Assembly: GCF_003240585.1 (NCBI RefSeq)
Contig: NZ_PCDP01000028.1
Location: 62,001 to 126,000, forward strand
Reading direction: 5' to 3'
DNA from: Arminella tubonensis
GTDB taxonomy: Bacteria > Pseudomonadota > Alphaproteobacteria > Rhizobiales > Rhizobiaceae
DNA length: 64,000 bases
Shown here: in pieces, positions 8,123 to 17,434 of the stretch
Layout: each line of letters opens with the position of its first letter
Position numbering within the stretch: the stretch's first letter is position 1
Translations under genes and position numbers: made by a program
Notes under the pieces: generated by a model
The model's database searches: none
What the model saw: only the letters and a program-made list of their open reading frames with translations
What the model was told of the DNA's origin: nothing

Positions 8123-9826
8123 TTATTGCATGCGTTTGATTGGCTGCTGCGGCATGAATTGGGGTTCGCCGTCGACGACTTCGCGAAGCAGCGGCTTGTC
8201 CGGATTGATGTCCGGGATAGCGGCGATAAGGGCTGCGGTGTAGGCGTGTTTCGGCCGGACGAAGATTTCCTCGGAAAGGCCTTCCTCAACGATTTCGCCC
8301 TGATACATGACGACGACGCGATCGCAGAGATTGCGCACGATCGCGAGATCGTGGGCGATGAAGATCAGCGTCAGATTCATCTTCCGTCTGAGGTCGCGGA
8401 ACAGATCGATGATCTGGGCCTGGATCGTCACGTCGAGGGCGGCGACGCATTCGTCAGCGATGATAAGCTTCGGATCGACGGCGAGTGCCCGCGCGATACC
8501 GGCGCGCTGGCATTGGCCGCCGCTCATGCTGCGCGGCTTGCGGCTCGCAAATTCTCGATCGAGCCCGACAAGGTCCAGCAATTCGCCGATCCGCGCAGGA
8601 ATGCTGGCGGCGCTGACCTTCCCTTGAACCTTCAGCACTTCGGCAAGCATGTCGCCGATCCTCAAGCGTGGATTGAGTGCGTTGTAGGGGTCCTGGAACA
8701 CCATCGCGGTCTCACGCCGCAGCTTTCCAAGGGCTGCGCTCTTCTGCTGCGCGAGATCGACGCCCTCGAAGGTGACGTGACCGGAGGACAATGGCGTCAG
8801 TCCAAGAACGGCGCGGGCAAGCGTGCTCTTGCCGCTACCAGATTCGCCAACGATACCGACGCTCTCTCCTGGCATGACCCGGAGACTGACGCCCGAAACG
8901 GCGCTCACTGTCTTGGCGCCGCTCTTGAAAAGACCGGCCCCGACAGCGAAGCGGACATGGAGATCGTCGACTTCAAGCAACGGCTTGACACCCGGCGCCG
9001 GCATGGTTTCGCCTCCACCAGCCGGTGTCCCGTTAGTCATCGATGGATGGCTGGCAATCAGACTGATCGTGTAGGGATCCTGCGGCTTTAAGAGTATGTT
9101 GCGCTTGGGACCCTGTTCGAGCAGTCGACCGCCACGAAGCACAGCGATGCGGTCGCAGGTCTGGGCGACAATGCCGAGGTCGTGGGTAATAAGGATGATC
9201 GAGAGGCCGCGCTTGTCGCGTATATCCATCAGCAGCCGAAGAATCTGCGCCTGTATGGTGACGTCGAGCGCGGTCGTCGGTTCGTCGGCAATCAGGATTT
9301 TCGGATTGCAGGACAACGCCACCCCGATCATCGCCCGCTGGCGCATGCCGCCGGAAAACGCGTGGGCGTAACTGTCATATTGCCGGATCGGATCGGGAAA
9401 GCCGACTTGTGCCAGTATCTCGGTTGCCGCGGAGCGCGCCTGGCGGGCGTTCAGTCCCTGGTGATAGCGGATACCTTCGGCGATCTGGTCGCCAATCCTC
9501 ATGACCGGATCGAGATGGCTCGTCGGATTCTGAAAGATCATGCCGATCTTGCCGCCGCGAACTTTCAGCATCTCGGCATCACTGATCCGGGTAAGATCGC
9601 GCCCTTCCATCAGGACCGATCCACTGTCGATCGTCAATAGCGAAGAGGGCAGCAGTCTGACCAGCGAGCGGCAGAACAGGCTCTTGCCGGAACCGCTTTC
9701 GCCGACCAGGCCAAGGATTTCACCTTCACGCAGGTCGAGCGAGACAGCATCGATCAACGTGCGGACACCGTCGTCGAGATACGCCCTGACGGTCAGGTCG
9801 CGAACCGAAAGAACGGGAGCGCTCAT
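8123..9826 (-). CDS. Peptide ABC transporter dual ATPase (DppD-DppF fusion type)
   Basis: 567 residues with two complete nucleotide-binding domains. Domain 1 has Walker [15 protein letters not shown], signature SGGMRQRAM and Walker [13 protein letters not shown], then the oligopeptide transporter C-terminal segment. Domain 2 (from about residue 290) has [30 protein letters not shown] and [11 protein letters not shown], with Cys replacing the usual Pro after DE. The start at 9826 overlaps the upstream permease stop as ATGA, giving translational coupling. The upstream in-frame extension is antisense to nothing useful and is ignored. It energises the two permeases 9823-11609. Confidence 0.93.
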   Translation of the reverse strand: MSAPVLSVRDLTVRAYLDDGVRTLIDAVSLDLREGEILGLVGESGSGKSLFCRSLVRLLPSSLLTIDSGSVLMEGRDLTRISDAEMLKVRGGKIGMIFQNPTSHLDPVMRIGDQIAEGIRYHQGLNARQARSAATEILAQVGFPDPIRQYDSYAHAFSGGMRQRAMIGVALSCNPKILIADEPTTALDVTIQAQILRLLMDIRDKRGLSIILITHDLGIVAQTCDRIAVLRGGRLLEQGPKRNILLKPQDPYTISLIASHPSMTNGTPAGGGETMPAPGVKPLLEVDDLHVRFAVGAGLFKSGAKTVSAVSGVSLRVMPGESVGIVGESGSGKSTLARAVLGLTPLSSGHVTFEGVDLAQQKSAALGKLRRETAMVFQDPYNALNPRLRIGDMLAEVLKVQGKVSAASIPARIGELLDLVGLDREFASRKPRSMSGGQCQRAGIARALAVDPKLIIADECVAALDVTIQAQIIDLFRDLRRKMNLTLIFIAHDLAIVRNLCDRVVVMYQGEIVEEGLSEEIFVRPKHAYTAALIAAIPDINPDKPLLREVVDGEPQFMPQQPIKRMQ

Positions 9827-10674
9827 TCGTGCACTCCCAGAAGTTCGCCGAGCCCATCGCCGAGCATGCTGAAGCCGAAGGCCAGGCATACGATGGAAAG
9901 GCCCGGGAAAAGCGTGATCCACCACGCAGTCGTTACGAAACTCTGGCCGTCGGCCACCATCACGCCCCATTCGGCAACGGGCGGCTGAACGCCAAGCCCA
10001 AGATAACTGACCGCCGCTCCACTTAGCAGAACGAGGACGGCATCGGACATCGAAAAAACCAGCGACCCGGCTATCGCGTTCGGCAGGAGGTGGCGGAACA
10101 TGATGCGCGCGCGGCTGAAACCGAGGCTGACAGCAGCAATTGCATAGTCGCTACTTTTAAGGATCAGCATCTGGGCGCGGATCAGCCGGGCATAGGAGAC
10201 CCACCCGACCAACGCCATCGCGATGTAGAAGCTGCCAAGGCCAGGGCCAAGAATGGCGATGATTGACAGCATCAGAACCAGGAAAGGAAACGCCAGGATG
10301 ACATCGACAAGGCGCATGAACGCCGCATCGACAATTCCGCCGAAGAATCCTGCGATCGTCCCGACCGTCGTGCCAATCACAAACGGGAAGATGACGCCGA
10401 TGACCGCAATCTGTAGGTCGATGCGCGTCCCCCAGATGACCCGGGAGAGAATGTCACGGCCAAAATTGTCGGTACCGAAGGGGTGCAGCCAGGATGGCGG
10501 CTGCAGCCGGACGTCGCCGCCCTGCAGGATCGGATCATAGGGCGCAAGAAGGGGCGCGCCGATCGCCAGCAGTAAGAAGATCAGCAATATCCCGCCACCC
10601 ACCGCAAGCGTCAGCCGCTTCCCGAAGAAGCGTCGCCAGTCCAAAGTCAGGGGAGCGCTTGCCTTGACGCTCAT
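9823..10674 (-). CDS. Peptide ABC transporter permease (OppC/DppC type)
   Basis: 283 residues. An N-terminal membrane segment (LTLAVGGGILLIFLLLAIGA) is followed by the family motif HPFGTDNFGRDILSRVIWG and five further membrane helices, including the EAA-like cytoplasmic loop AAVSLGFSRARIMFRHLLPN. The ATG at 10674 overlaps the stop of the first permease as ATGA, and its own stop overlaps the ATPase start the same way, so the three genes are tightly coupled. It forms the inner-membrane heterodimer with the product of 10671-11609. Confidence 0.93.
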   Translation of the reverse strand: MSVKASAPLTLDWRRFFGKRLTLAVGGGILLIFLLLAIGAPLLAPYDPILQGGDVRLQPPSWLHPFGTDNFGRDILSRVIWGTRIDLQIAVIGVIFPFVIGTTVGTIAGFFGGIVDAAFMRLVDVILAFPFLVLMLSIIAILGPGLGSFYIAMALVGWVSYARLIRAQMLILKSSDYAIAAVSLGFSRARIMFRHLLPNAIAGSLVFSMSDAVLVLLSGAAVSYLGLGVQPPVAEWGVMVADGQSFVTTAWWITLFPGLSIVCLAFGFSMLGDGLGELLGVHE

Positions 10675-11609
10675 AGCTTCACCCTCGGGTCCGCTGCGAC
10701 GGTGATGATGTCGGCAATGAAATTGACCAGCACGGTGGCGCAGGCAAAGACCATGGCGACGCCCTGCACCACCATGTAGTCGCGGGAGAAGATGGCGCGT
10801 ACCAGCAGTTGCCCCATGCCGGGAAGCGCAAAGACGCTCTCGACCACCACTGTTCCACCGATCAGCCAACCGATATTGACGGCAAGCAGATTGATGGTCG
10901 GCACGATGGAATTGGGCAACACATGCCGCCAGAAGACGATGCCCTCGGGCATGCCTCGTGCACGTGCCGCGGTTGCCACATCGGATTTCAGGGATTCGAT
11001 CATCGCGGCGCGCAGGCTGCGGGTGAGCACGGTCGATAGCGACAACGCGATCGTCAGGCTCGGCAGAACCAGATGCGCGAGCTTTTCACCGATCGTATTG
11101 CCGTAACCGGAGACAGGAAACAGGCCGAGGTCGACGCTGAAAAGGATGATGAGCATCAATCCGAGCCAGAAGGGTGGGAAACCGATGCCGAAGGTCGACA
11201 GGATGCGGACGACATGATCAGGCGCGCGGCCGCTGTTGCGGGCAGCCAGCGCAGACATCGGAAGGGCAATCAGGATCGACAGGACGACGCTCGAAAGCAC
11301 CAGCGCCACCGTCGGTTCGATACGGGTGAGGATAAGCTTCAAAACGTCGATCTTGTAGAGGATGGATTTGCCCATTTCGCCATTGGCCAGATTGCGCAGG
11401 AAATAGAAGTATTGAAGCCATAGCGGTTGATCGAGGCCATACTGGGCGCGAATGTTGGCGATCGCCGTCGGCGTGGCGCGGGTGCCGAGAATATTGCGGG
11501 CGGGATCGCCGGGAATGAGACGCACGAGGATGAAGGTAATGACGCTAATGCCGAAGAGCACCGGAAGGAACTGCAGCGGGCGGCTCAATACGAACTTATA
11601 GCGATGCAT
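10671..11609 (-). CDS. Peptide ABC transporter permease (OppB/DppB type)
   Basis: 312 residues with six predicted membrane helices. Family marks are LPVLFGISVITFILVRLIPG at the N-terminus, the QYGLDQPLWLQYFYFL segment, and the coupling loop ARARGMPEGIVFWRHVLPN near residue 215. AAAGGGG lies upstream of the ATG. It is the second gene of the operon, about 50 bases after the iminopeptidase gene. Confidence 0.93.
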   Translation of the reverse strand: MHRYKFVLSRPLQFLPVLFGISVITFILVRLIPGDPARNILGTRATPTAIANIRAQYGLDQPLWLQYFYFLRNLANGEMGKSILYKIDVLKLILTRIEPTVALVLSSVVLSILIALPMSALAARNSGRAPDHVVRILSTFGIGFPPFWLGLMLIILFSVDLGLFPVSGYGNTIGEKLAHLVLPSLTIALSLSTVLTRSLRAAMIESLKSDVATAARARGMPEGIVFWRHVLPNSIVPTINLLAVNIGWLIGGTVVVESVFALPGMGQLLVRAIFSRDYMVVQGVAMVFACATVLVNFIADIITVAADPRVKL

Positions 11610-11660
11610 CGTGGCTGGTGCCCCTTTGCTTTCGTCGGCTTTGGTTCGGGTGTTCCTGCA

Positions 11661-12551
11661 TTATAGTTCCTTGTGCCGAGACAGGAAATCGAGGAGCACT
11701 GGATAGTAATCCCCGGGATTCTCATAGAACGGCATGTGGCTGGCGTTGGCAAAGACCTTCAGCTCCGCATTCGGGAGCGCGAGTTTCATTCTGAGCGCGC
11801 AGGCCGGCGTCAATTCGTCATGCTCGCCCGTCGTGATGAGGACCGGCATCGTCACCCGCGGCAGATCGGGAATGCGGTTCCAGTCCTTGAGATTGCCAAT
11901 GTAGAGAAATTCGTTCGGTCCCTGCATCGTGGCGTAGGGACCGATGTTCCAGTCGTCGAGGGAGCGACGGACGGGAGCCGGCCATTCTGGCAACCGGCAA
12001 ACGTGGCGGTAGTTCAGGATTGTGACCGCGGCCAGATATTCGGGATGATCGTAGGTGCCCTGGGCTTCGTGCTTTTGCATCATCGCGACCGTCTCTGCCC
12101 CGAGGGCAGCGCGCAGCCGTTCCAGTTCCAGGACCAGATGCGGCATATCGGCGACGGTATCCTCCAGAATGAGCGAGCGGAGATGTTCTGGATAGGTCAG
12201 TGCATAGTCGATTGCGAGCCAGCCGCCCCAGGAATGTCCGAGCATATGGACCTTGCCGAGCCCCAGCGCCTGGCGAACCGTTTCCGTCTCCTCGACATAA
12301 CGCCCGATGGTCCAGAGCGCGCGGTCGTCCGGCCGGTCGGAGGCCCCCGTGCCGAGCTGATCGAACGCCACGACGCGATAGCCCTTGTCAACGAGGCAGG
12401 AATGAGCCTCGCGCAGATAGTCACAGGGAAGGCCGGGACCGCCGTTGAGACAGAAGACGGTTTCGCTGCCGTTGCCAAAGCTGTAGGCGACGACCCGATA
12501 GCCGTCGACTTCGACCTCGTAGCGTTCGTCCGGCTGTATCTCGCGCCACAT
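11661..12551 (-). CDS. Proline-iminopeptidase-like hydrolase (peptidase S33), first gene of the peptide operon
   Basis: 296 residues with the S33 alpha/beta hydrolase layout: oxyanion motif NGGPGLPCDYL (about residue 36), DQLGTGASD, nucleophile elbow GHSWGG (Ser at about residue 106), acid in TGEHDELTP and catalytic His in NASHMPFYE. It lacks a signal peptide, so it is cytoplasmic. Proline iminopeptidases remove N-terminal Pro or related amide-linked residues. In plant-associated bacteria such pip genes lie next to LuxR solos and are their regulatory targets. This gene is divergent from the LuxR gene at 12662 and heads the operon for peptide uptake, so it may hydrolyse the imported signal or nutrient. 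Confidence 0.88.
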   Translation of the reverse strand: MWREIQPDERYEVEVDGYRVVAYSFGNGSETVFCLNGGPGLPCDYLREAHSCLVDKGYRVVAFDQLGTGASDRPDDRALWTIGRYVEETETVRQALGLGKVHMLGHSWGGWLAIDYALTYPEHLRSLILEDTVADMPHLVLELERLRAALGAETVAMMQKHEAQGTYDHPEYLAAVTILNYRHVCRLPEWPAPVRRSLDDWNIGPYATMQGPNEFLYIGNLKDWNRIPDLPRVTMPVLITTGEHDELTPACALRMKLALPNAELKVFANASHMPFYENPGDYYPVLLDFLSRHKEL

Positions 12552-12661
12552 GTAATTTACTCCAAGCGAAGATTCTTCTTGCTCAACATTTGGGCATGGC
12601 TAAATTTTTACCGGAAACCGCTGTCCATACCAGCTATAAGAAGTGATAGGGTGGCGGATGA
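12552..12661. promoter_or_regulatory. Divergent pip/luxR promoter region with a candidate dyad
   Basis: This 110-bp region must hold the promoters for the iminopeptidase-peptide transporter operon (minus) and the LuxR gene (plus). GCTG-TCCATAC-CAGC at 12620-12634 is a short dyad that could be part of a lux-box-like operator, but only four bases per arm match, so it is weak. Confidence 0.3.
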
Positions 12662-13462
12662 ATGCCGGACGGAGCCGCTATGCTTGACGAGATTGGGACG
12701 ATCAGACGGAAGTTCACGGCCCACGAGACGCTGGACGGGCGGATAGACCAGATATTCGAAGCCATGAAAAATCTTGGCTTCGAGGCACTGATTTACGATT
12801 ACACGCCGGTCCCCTACGATCTCAACGGCGACATTATGATCCCGTCGCTTCTAAAGCTGCGCAATATATCCGAAGATATGCACGAATACTGGTGCGATCG
12901 CGGCTATTTCCGTTTCGATCCGGTGCAGCAGGTTGCCCTGCGCACCTCGACACCGTTCTTCTGGAATTATGACAGGAACGCCGGCACCCTTATCAACCGT
13001 TTCATGAGCGAGGACAGCGAGCCCGTCGCCCGATATCTCAGCGAGCGTGATATGTCGACCGGCGTGACCGTGCCCGTTCACATGCCGCGCGGCGACTATG
13101 CGACGGTGACCGGTGTCAGCTTTGGGCAGAGCAAGGATTTCGAAAAGCACGCGCTGCGCTACATCGCCGATTTCGGATTGCTCGCGCACGTCTTTCACGA
13201 AGCGGCCTATCCTCTCTTCGACGCCGCAGCATTGAACGTCGGCAAGATGCGCCTGACAGACCGGGAGCGCGAATGCCTGCGCCACTCGGCGGAAGGATTC
13301 TCTGCAAAGGAGATATCACGGATCATCCAGCGCTCGGTGCCGACGGTCGTCATGCATCTGAACGCAGCAGCCAAGAAGCTCGGCGCCAAGAACCGCACGC
13401 AGGCGGTCGTGCGCGCCACGCATTACCGCCTGCTCGACGACCGGCCCTCCTATAACTTGTGA
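12662..13462 (+). CDS. LuxR-family solo regulator, plant-associated (OryR/PsoR/PipR) type
   Basis: 266 residues: an N-terminal autoinducer-binding domain (about 25-180) and a C-terminal LuxR helix-turn-helix (about 195-258, [20 protein letters not shown]...[21 protein letters not shown]). In TraR numbering, spacing maps Met73 to position 57, Trp77 to 61, Asp86 to 70, Pro87 to 71 and Trp101 to 85. AHL receptors have Trp57 and Tyr61. The W57M and Y61W pair is the signature of the plant-associated LuxR subfamily, which does not sense AHLs. No luxI gene is in the window. Two pip-like genes flank it, as known for this subfamily. An alternative ATG at 12680, preceded by GGAG, would give 260 residues. 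Confidence 0.9.
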   Translation: MPDGAAMLDEIGTIRRKFTAHETLDGRIDQIFEAMKNLGFEALIYDYTPVPYDLNGDIMIPSLLKLRNISEDMHEYWCDRGYFRFDPVQQVALRTSTPFFWNYDRNAGTLINRFMSEDSEPVARYLSERDMSTGVTVPVHMPRGDYATVTGVSFGQSKDFEKHALRYIADFGLLAHVFHEAAYPLFDAAALNVGKMRLTDRERECLRHSAEGFSAKEISRIIQRSVPTVVMHLNAAAKKLGAKNRTQAVVRATHYRLLDDRPSYNL

Positions 13463-13467
13463 TAGCT

Positions 13468-13483
13468 GCCGAAGGCTTTCGGC
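13468..13483. promoter_or_regulatory. Inverted repeat between luxR and the downstream pip gene
   Basis: GCCGAA/TTCGGC with a four-base centre, 5 bases after the LuxR stop and 45 bases before the GTG of the next gene. It could be an attenuating hairpin or a protein-binding site for the downstream iminopeptidase gene. Confidence 0.35.
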
Positions 13484-13527
13484 CCGCGCTATGCTCTCCA
13501 TCACTGCTCGCGAAGATGGAGATAACC

Positions 13528-14421
13528 GTGACGTCGAAAGAAGCTTACCTGCCTTTTCGCGAATACCAGACATGGTACCGAGTTACTGGGTCGCTGGAGA
13601 CGGACAGGCTTCCTCTCGTCGTCGCCCATGGTGGCCCCGGCTGCACCCATGACTACGTCGATGCCTTCAAGGATATCACCGCACTTGATGGCCGACCTGT
13701 CATCCATTACGACCAGCTCGGCAACGGCAACTCAACTCGCCTGCCGGGAAATGGGCCGGATTTCTGGACGGTTTCGCTATTCCTGGACGAGCTCGACGCA
13801 CTGCTGAAACATCTAGGCATTCTGGAACGCTATGCCTTCCTCGGCCAGTCCTGGGGCGGCATGCTCGGCGCCGAACATGCGGTCAGGCAACCGAAGGGCC
13901 TGAAGGCACTGGTGATCGCCAATTCGCCGGCCAACATGCACACCTGGGTTTCGGAAGCCAACCGTCTGCGGCTGGAATTGCCTCAGGAGATACAGGACAC
14001 CCTGCTCAGGCATGAGCTGGCGCAAACGTTGACCGATCCGGAATATGTCTCAGCCTCCCGCGTCTTCTATGACCGCCACGTCTGCCGTGTCGTCCCATGG
14101 CCGGCGGAGGTGGCGCGCACCTTTGCCATCATGGACGAGGACAACACCGTCTACCGCAACATGAACGGTCCGACCGAATTCCATGTCATCGGAACAATGA
14201 AGGACTGGATGATCGAAGATCGTCTGAGCCACATTGAGGCGCCGACCCTGCTGATCTCGGGCAAATACGACGAGGCAACGCCTGCTGTGGTCAAGCCCTA
14301 TGTCGATCGGGTGCCGCGGTGCGAATGGGTACTCTTCGAAAACTCCAGCCACATGCCGCATGTGGAAGAAAAGGAGCTCTGCCTCAAAACCGTTTCAGAC
14401 TTTCTTTCCAGGCACGATTAA
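13528..14421 (+). CDS. Proline-iminopeptidase-like hydrolase (peptidase S33)
   Basis: 297 residues from GTG 13528, chosen because GGAG lies 6 bases before it; ATG 13516 would add four residues. S33 features are [19 protein letters not shown], nucleophile elbow GQSWGG, acid in SGKYDEATP and His in NSSHMPHVE. It is clearly related to the product of 11661-12551 (shared YDRHVCR/YRHVCR and GPTEF/GPNEF-type segments), so the LuxR gene sits between two paralogous iminopeptidases. It probably shares the LuxR promoter or is activated by LuxR. The substrate is unknown. Confidence 0.88.
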   Translation: MTSKEAYLPFREYQTWYRVTGSLETDRLPLVVAHGGPGCTHDYVDAFKDITALDGRPVIHYDQLGNGNSTRLPGNGPDFWTVSLFLDELDALLKHLGILERYAFLGQSWGGMLGAEHAVRQPKGLKALVIANSPANMHTWVSEANRLRLELPQEIQDTLLRHELAQTLTDPEYVSASRVFYDRHVCRVVPWPAEVARTFAIMDEDNTVYRNMNGPTEFHVIGTMKDWMIEDRLSHIEAPTLLISGKYDEATPAVVKPYVDRVPRCEWVLFENSSHMPHVEEKELCLKTVSDFLSRHD

Positions 14422-14444
14422 AGCCCTTCCGGCCAAATCGTGCC
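14411..14444. terminator. Hairpin at the end of pip, between convergent genes
   Basis: A perfect 9-bp stem GGCACGATT (14411-14419) / AATCGTGCC (14436-14444) begins inside the last codons of the iminopeptidase gene. It lies 25 bases before the end of the convergent glycanase gene. There is no T-tract; it is a plausible shared terminator. Confidence 0.4.
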
Positions 14445-14468
14445 CGCGGTATCGATGTTCCGACGACG

Positions 14469-15908
14469 CTAAATATGCCAGTCGGTCGCGGCCGTCGTGT
14501 GTTGAGCTGCAGTGGTGGCCGCCACTTGATCGAGCGAATAGGCATGGATGTAGTCGATCTTGAGGTCTGAACCGTGATCAAGGCCGTTCGTCGGCGTTCC
14601 GGCGACCCCTCCGACCGCCAGATCCACCAGCATATACATCGGCTTGTGCATGTCGGCCGGGGTGTTGGCGTGCGCCACGGCGACGTCGTCGAAGTACCAC
14701 ACGATCTGGTCCTTGTCCCATAGAACGCCGTAATTGTGAAACCCGTCCGTGCTCGCGACCTTTACCGGGGTCGACTGCATCGTGTGCGTCCCCGTCGCGT
14801 TCGAATGGGCGGTGACGTTGACGGTATTCGGATCCTGACCGCGCATCTCGACGACGTCGAGTTCCGGAGGCCACGAGCCGTCCTGCGGGAGAAGCCAGAA
14901 GGCGGGCCAGACGCCCTGATCATTGGGCATGTCGGCGCGGATTTCGAAATAGCCATACGTCTGAGCAAAGGACGAATGCGTGGTCAGTATGCCTGATGTA
15001 TAGTTGAAACCGTCGATCAGGGATTTGATCGCCGCCGGCGTTGGCTCCGCGGATATCGTCAGGACACCATTTGCAACGGAAAAGGGATTGACCGCGTGTG
15101 TCGGCCCGTAGGACGGATTGATATACCATTGTAGTTCGCCATTATTCGGCAAGGTGCTGCCTCTATCAGGCGCCCACGGAAACTTCGCATCCCACGTGCC
15201 GGTAGTCCCATTTCGAAGGGAAAGACTATTGAAGTCGTCTGAAAAGGTTTGCGTCAGGGCCGAGCGATCGAGACTGAGGGCAAACTGATTTGCATGCAGA
15301 TCCGCGACGGTCTTGTTTGCAAACACGAGGCTCTCTCCGCCTCCAAGGTCAAGCCTGAGATTGGCACCTTCCTGTGTCGTGTGCTGCATGAGCTGATCGA
15401 AAGAGGTCAATCCGTATTTGTTGAGACGGACGACATCGTCACTTCCGAAATCCGTGATAAGGTCGCTGCCATTCCCCCGTGTGAAGATGAAGGTATCGGC
15501 GCCACCGCCGCCAATCAGCACGTCGTTTCCAGCGCCGCCATCGATCGTCTGGCTGCCGGAGCCCCCCGTTATGATGTTGTCGGCGGAATTTCCGAAAGCG
15601 AAGCTGCCATTGCCCGTTACGGTCAGGTTCTCAAAATTGTCGGGAAGGGTGTAGCTCATCCACGTATTGATCGTGTCGACGCCCTGGCCCGGCGCTTCCG
15701 AGGCATGATTGATAGCCGAGTAAAGATAGTAGATGTCGTCGCCGGTGCCGCCGCTCATCGTCACATTGACGGAACTGTCGCCCCACATGGAATCGTTGCC
15801 TGCCGTGCCGTAGAGCAGAGGGCCGGAACCGGTTGCCGAAAAGAATCCCGTCGAACTTCCGCTGTATGGGAGAACGCGCCCCAAGGCATTGGTGATCGTA
15901 TTGGTCAT
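14469..15908 (-). CDS. RTX-repeat GH16 endo-beta-glycanase (ExsH-like), type I secreted
   Basis: 479 residues without an N-terminal signal peptide. The first 190 residues hold RTX-type nonapeptide repeats (GTAGNDSMWGD, GGTGDDIYYLY, GGSGSQTIDGGAGNDVLIGG, ADTFIFTRGNGSDLITDF) that bind calcium and mark type I secretion. From about residue 215 comes a glycoside hydrolase family 16 domain with the catalytic motif ELDVVE, whose two Glu residues are nucleophile and acid/base. Rhizobial relatives such as ExsH cut succinoglycan-type exopolysaccharide. AGGTG lies before the ATG. The export genes 16124-19176 are immediately upstream on the same strand, which supports the secretion route. Confidence 0.9.
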   Translation of the reverse strand: MTNTITNALGRVLPYSGSSTGFFSATGSGPLLYGTAGNDSMWGDSSVNVTMSGGTGDDIYYLYSAINHASEAPGQGVDTINTWMSYTLPDNFENLTVTGNGSFAFGNSADNIITGGSGSQTIDGGAGNDVLIGGGGADTFIFTRGNGSDLITDFGSDDVVRLNKYGLTSFDQLMQHTTQEGANLRLDLGGGESLVFANKTVADLHANQFALSLDRSALTQTFSDDFNSLSLRNGTTGTWDAKFPWAPDRGSTLPNNGELQWYINPSYGPTHAVNPFSVANGVLTISAEPTPAAIKSLIDGFNYTSGILTTHSSFAQTYGYFEIRADMPNDQGVWPAFWLLPQDGSWPPELDVVEMRGQDPNTVNVTAHSNATGTHTMQSTPVKVASTDGFHNYGVLWDKDQIVWYFDDVAVAHANTPADMHKPMYMLVDLAVGGVAGTPTNGLDHGSDLKIDYIHAYSLDQVAATTAAQHTTAATDWHI

Positions 15909-16123
15909 TGAAACACCTATCGGTTTGAAATGCTCTCCCGATCAGAAGGCTACCACCGCCTCGGCTTTGGCAGAACGACAAACAGCCTTGGCCAGACGCT
16001 CAGGGCCGCCGATCCCCTCAAAACCGGCAACAGGTTTAACGTTTGGCCGCGGCGCAAAACATAGTGAAGTCGATATGTATCATTGTGAGTCGACCTGTGG
16101 AGAAACGGGATTCGCGCGGCAGG

Positions 16124-17434
16124 TCACTCTTCTTTGAAGGCACGCGCCACCTGATCGGTGAAGGGCTTTGTCAAATAGGCAAGCGCGGTACGATCGCCGG
16201 TCTGAATGAACGCCTCTACCGGCATGCCGGCCACAGGCGCGAGATTGCCAAGCCTCAGCCACTCTTCATCGGGAACCTTGACGCGCAGGCTATAGTAACT
16301 CTGGCCGGTCCGCTGATCCGTCGTCAGATCGGCCGACACGCCTGTGACAATGCCGTTCAGCTCAGGCGTGTCGCGTTGATTGAAGGCGGAGAAGCGAAGG
16401 ACAACGCTCTGGCCGCTCCTCACCTGGTCGATGTCCTGGGGAGACAGTTTGACTTCCGGTGTCAGTGCGTCCTGGCTCGGGACAATCTGCATGATCGCTT
16501 CGCCCGGAGTAATAACTGCGCCCGGGGCATGCACCGCAAGTTGATGAACGATGCCAGCCTGGGGAGCGCGAATGTCGATGTGCTTCAACTCGTCCTGAGC
16601 CGCAATCAGCCGCTCCGAATATTCACCGGCTTCACCTTGAGCCTGACGAAGCTGATCCGAGACTTCGGTTCGCTGGTCGTCATCGACCTGGATGATCTGC
16701 AACTCGGTCTCGGCGATCTTGCCTTTGGTTTCCGCCGTCGATGCGACCAGATTGCCGAGCTGCCCGGTGAGATCAGCAGCGTCACGCTGGAGCGAATAAA
16801 CCCGTGTTGCCGGAATAATCCGCTGCTGCAGCAGCGGCTGCAGGTCGGCAAGTTCCTTACCGATGATCTCGATTGCCGATCGCTTGCCATCCTGCTGCGC
16901 GTTCAGTCCATCAGCCTCCTGTGCGAGCTGGTGAATTCGCTCCATGAGCTGCGCTTTCTTTCCGATCTTCGAGGCGCGCCGGTCATTGAACAGTCGCGTT
17001 TCGCCGTCAATCATTGCAGCGATTTCGGGCGCCCCACTTGCTGCCGCCAACTCGGTCGGAAAGGCGATCCCGTCCTTTCCATCGCGCTCGGCCGTCAATC
17101 TCGATGATCTGGCGGCCAGTTGGCTTAGCCGCTTTGAGATAATGCCAAGATTGGCAAGCGTTTGGGTATCGTCGAGGTGGACGAGGATCTGGCTAGCGGC
17201 CACACGATCGCCGTTCTTGACGAAGATCTCCCCGACCGTTCCGCCCTTTAGATGCTGAACAGGCTTTACGTAGCTGTCGACGACAAGCGTGCCGGAGGCG
17301 ATTGCGGCGCCAGAGAGATGTGTCGTTGCCGCCAGGCCGCCCAGCACGCCCACAAGCAGAAACACCGCGGCAAGGGCGGTAAGCGTCAGCCGGGCAATAG
17401 CCTTCTCGGCCAAAGGAGCAGAATATCCTGTCAT
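16124..17434 (-). CDS. prsE: Type I secretion membrane-fusion protein (HlyD/PrsE family)
   Basis: 436 residues. There is a short cytoplasmic N-terminus, one membrane helix at about residues 15-40 (LTLTALAAVFLLVGVLGGLA), a barrel-forming lipoyl/biotinyl-like segment (GTVGEIFVKNGDRVAASQIL), a long coiled-coil hairpin (about 100-280, AQEADGLNAQQDG...) and the C-terminal beta-barrel. It links the inner-membrane ABC exporter to an outer-membrane TolC-like channel. Its ATG overlaps the exporter stop as ATGA. The symbol is by family resemblance and gene order, not by close sequence comparison. Confidence 0.87.
   Translation of the reverse strand: MTGYSAPLAEKAIARLTLTALAAVFLLVGVLGGLAATTHLSGAAIASGTLVVDSYVKPVQHLKGGTVGEIFVKNGDRVAASQILVHLDDTQTLANLGIISKRLSQLAARSSRLTAERDGKDGIAFPTELAAASGAPEIAAMIDGETRLFNDRRASKIGKKAQLMERIHQLAQEADGLNAQQDGKRSAIEIIGKELADLQPLLQQRIIPATRVYSLQRDAADLTGQLGNLVASTAETKGKIAETELQIIQVDDDQRTEVSDQLRQAQGEAGEYSERLIAAQDELKHIDIRAPQAGIVHQLAVHAPGAVITPGEAIMQIVPSQDALTPEVKLSPQDIDQVRSGQSVVLRFSAFNQRDTPELNGIVTGVSADLTTDQRTGQSYYSLRVKVPDEEWLRLGNLAPVAGMPVEAFIQTGDRTALAYLTKPFTDQVARAFKEE

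Noticed and set aside
12552..12661. Canonical 20-bp lux box in the pip/luxR promoter
   Set aside because: Only a four-base-arm dyad is visible; it does not meet lux-box consensus, so it is listed only as a weak candidate.
11673..12746. 357-codon open frame on the plus strand
   Set aside because: It is antisense to the S33 iminopeptidase and runs into the LuxR gene in another frame.
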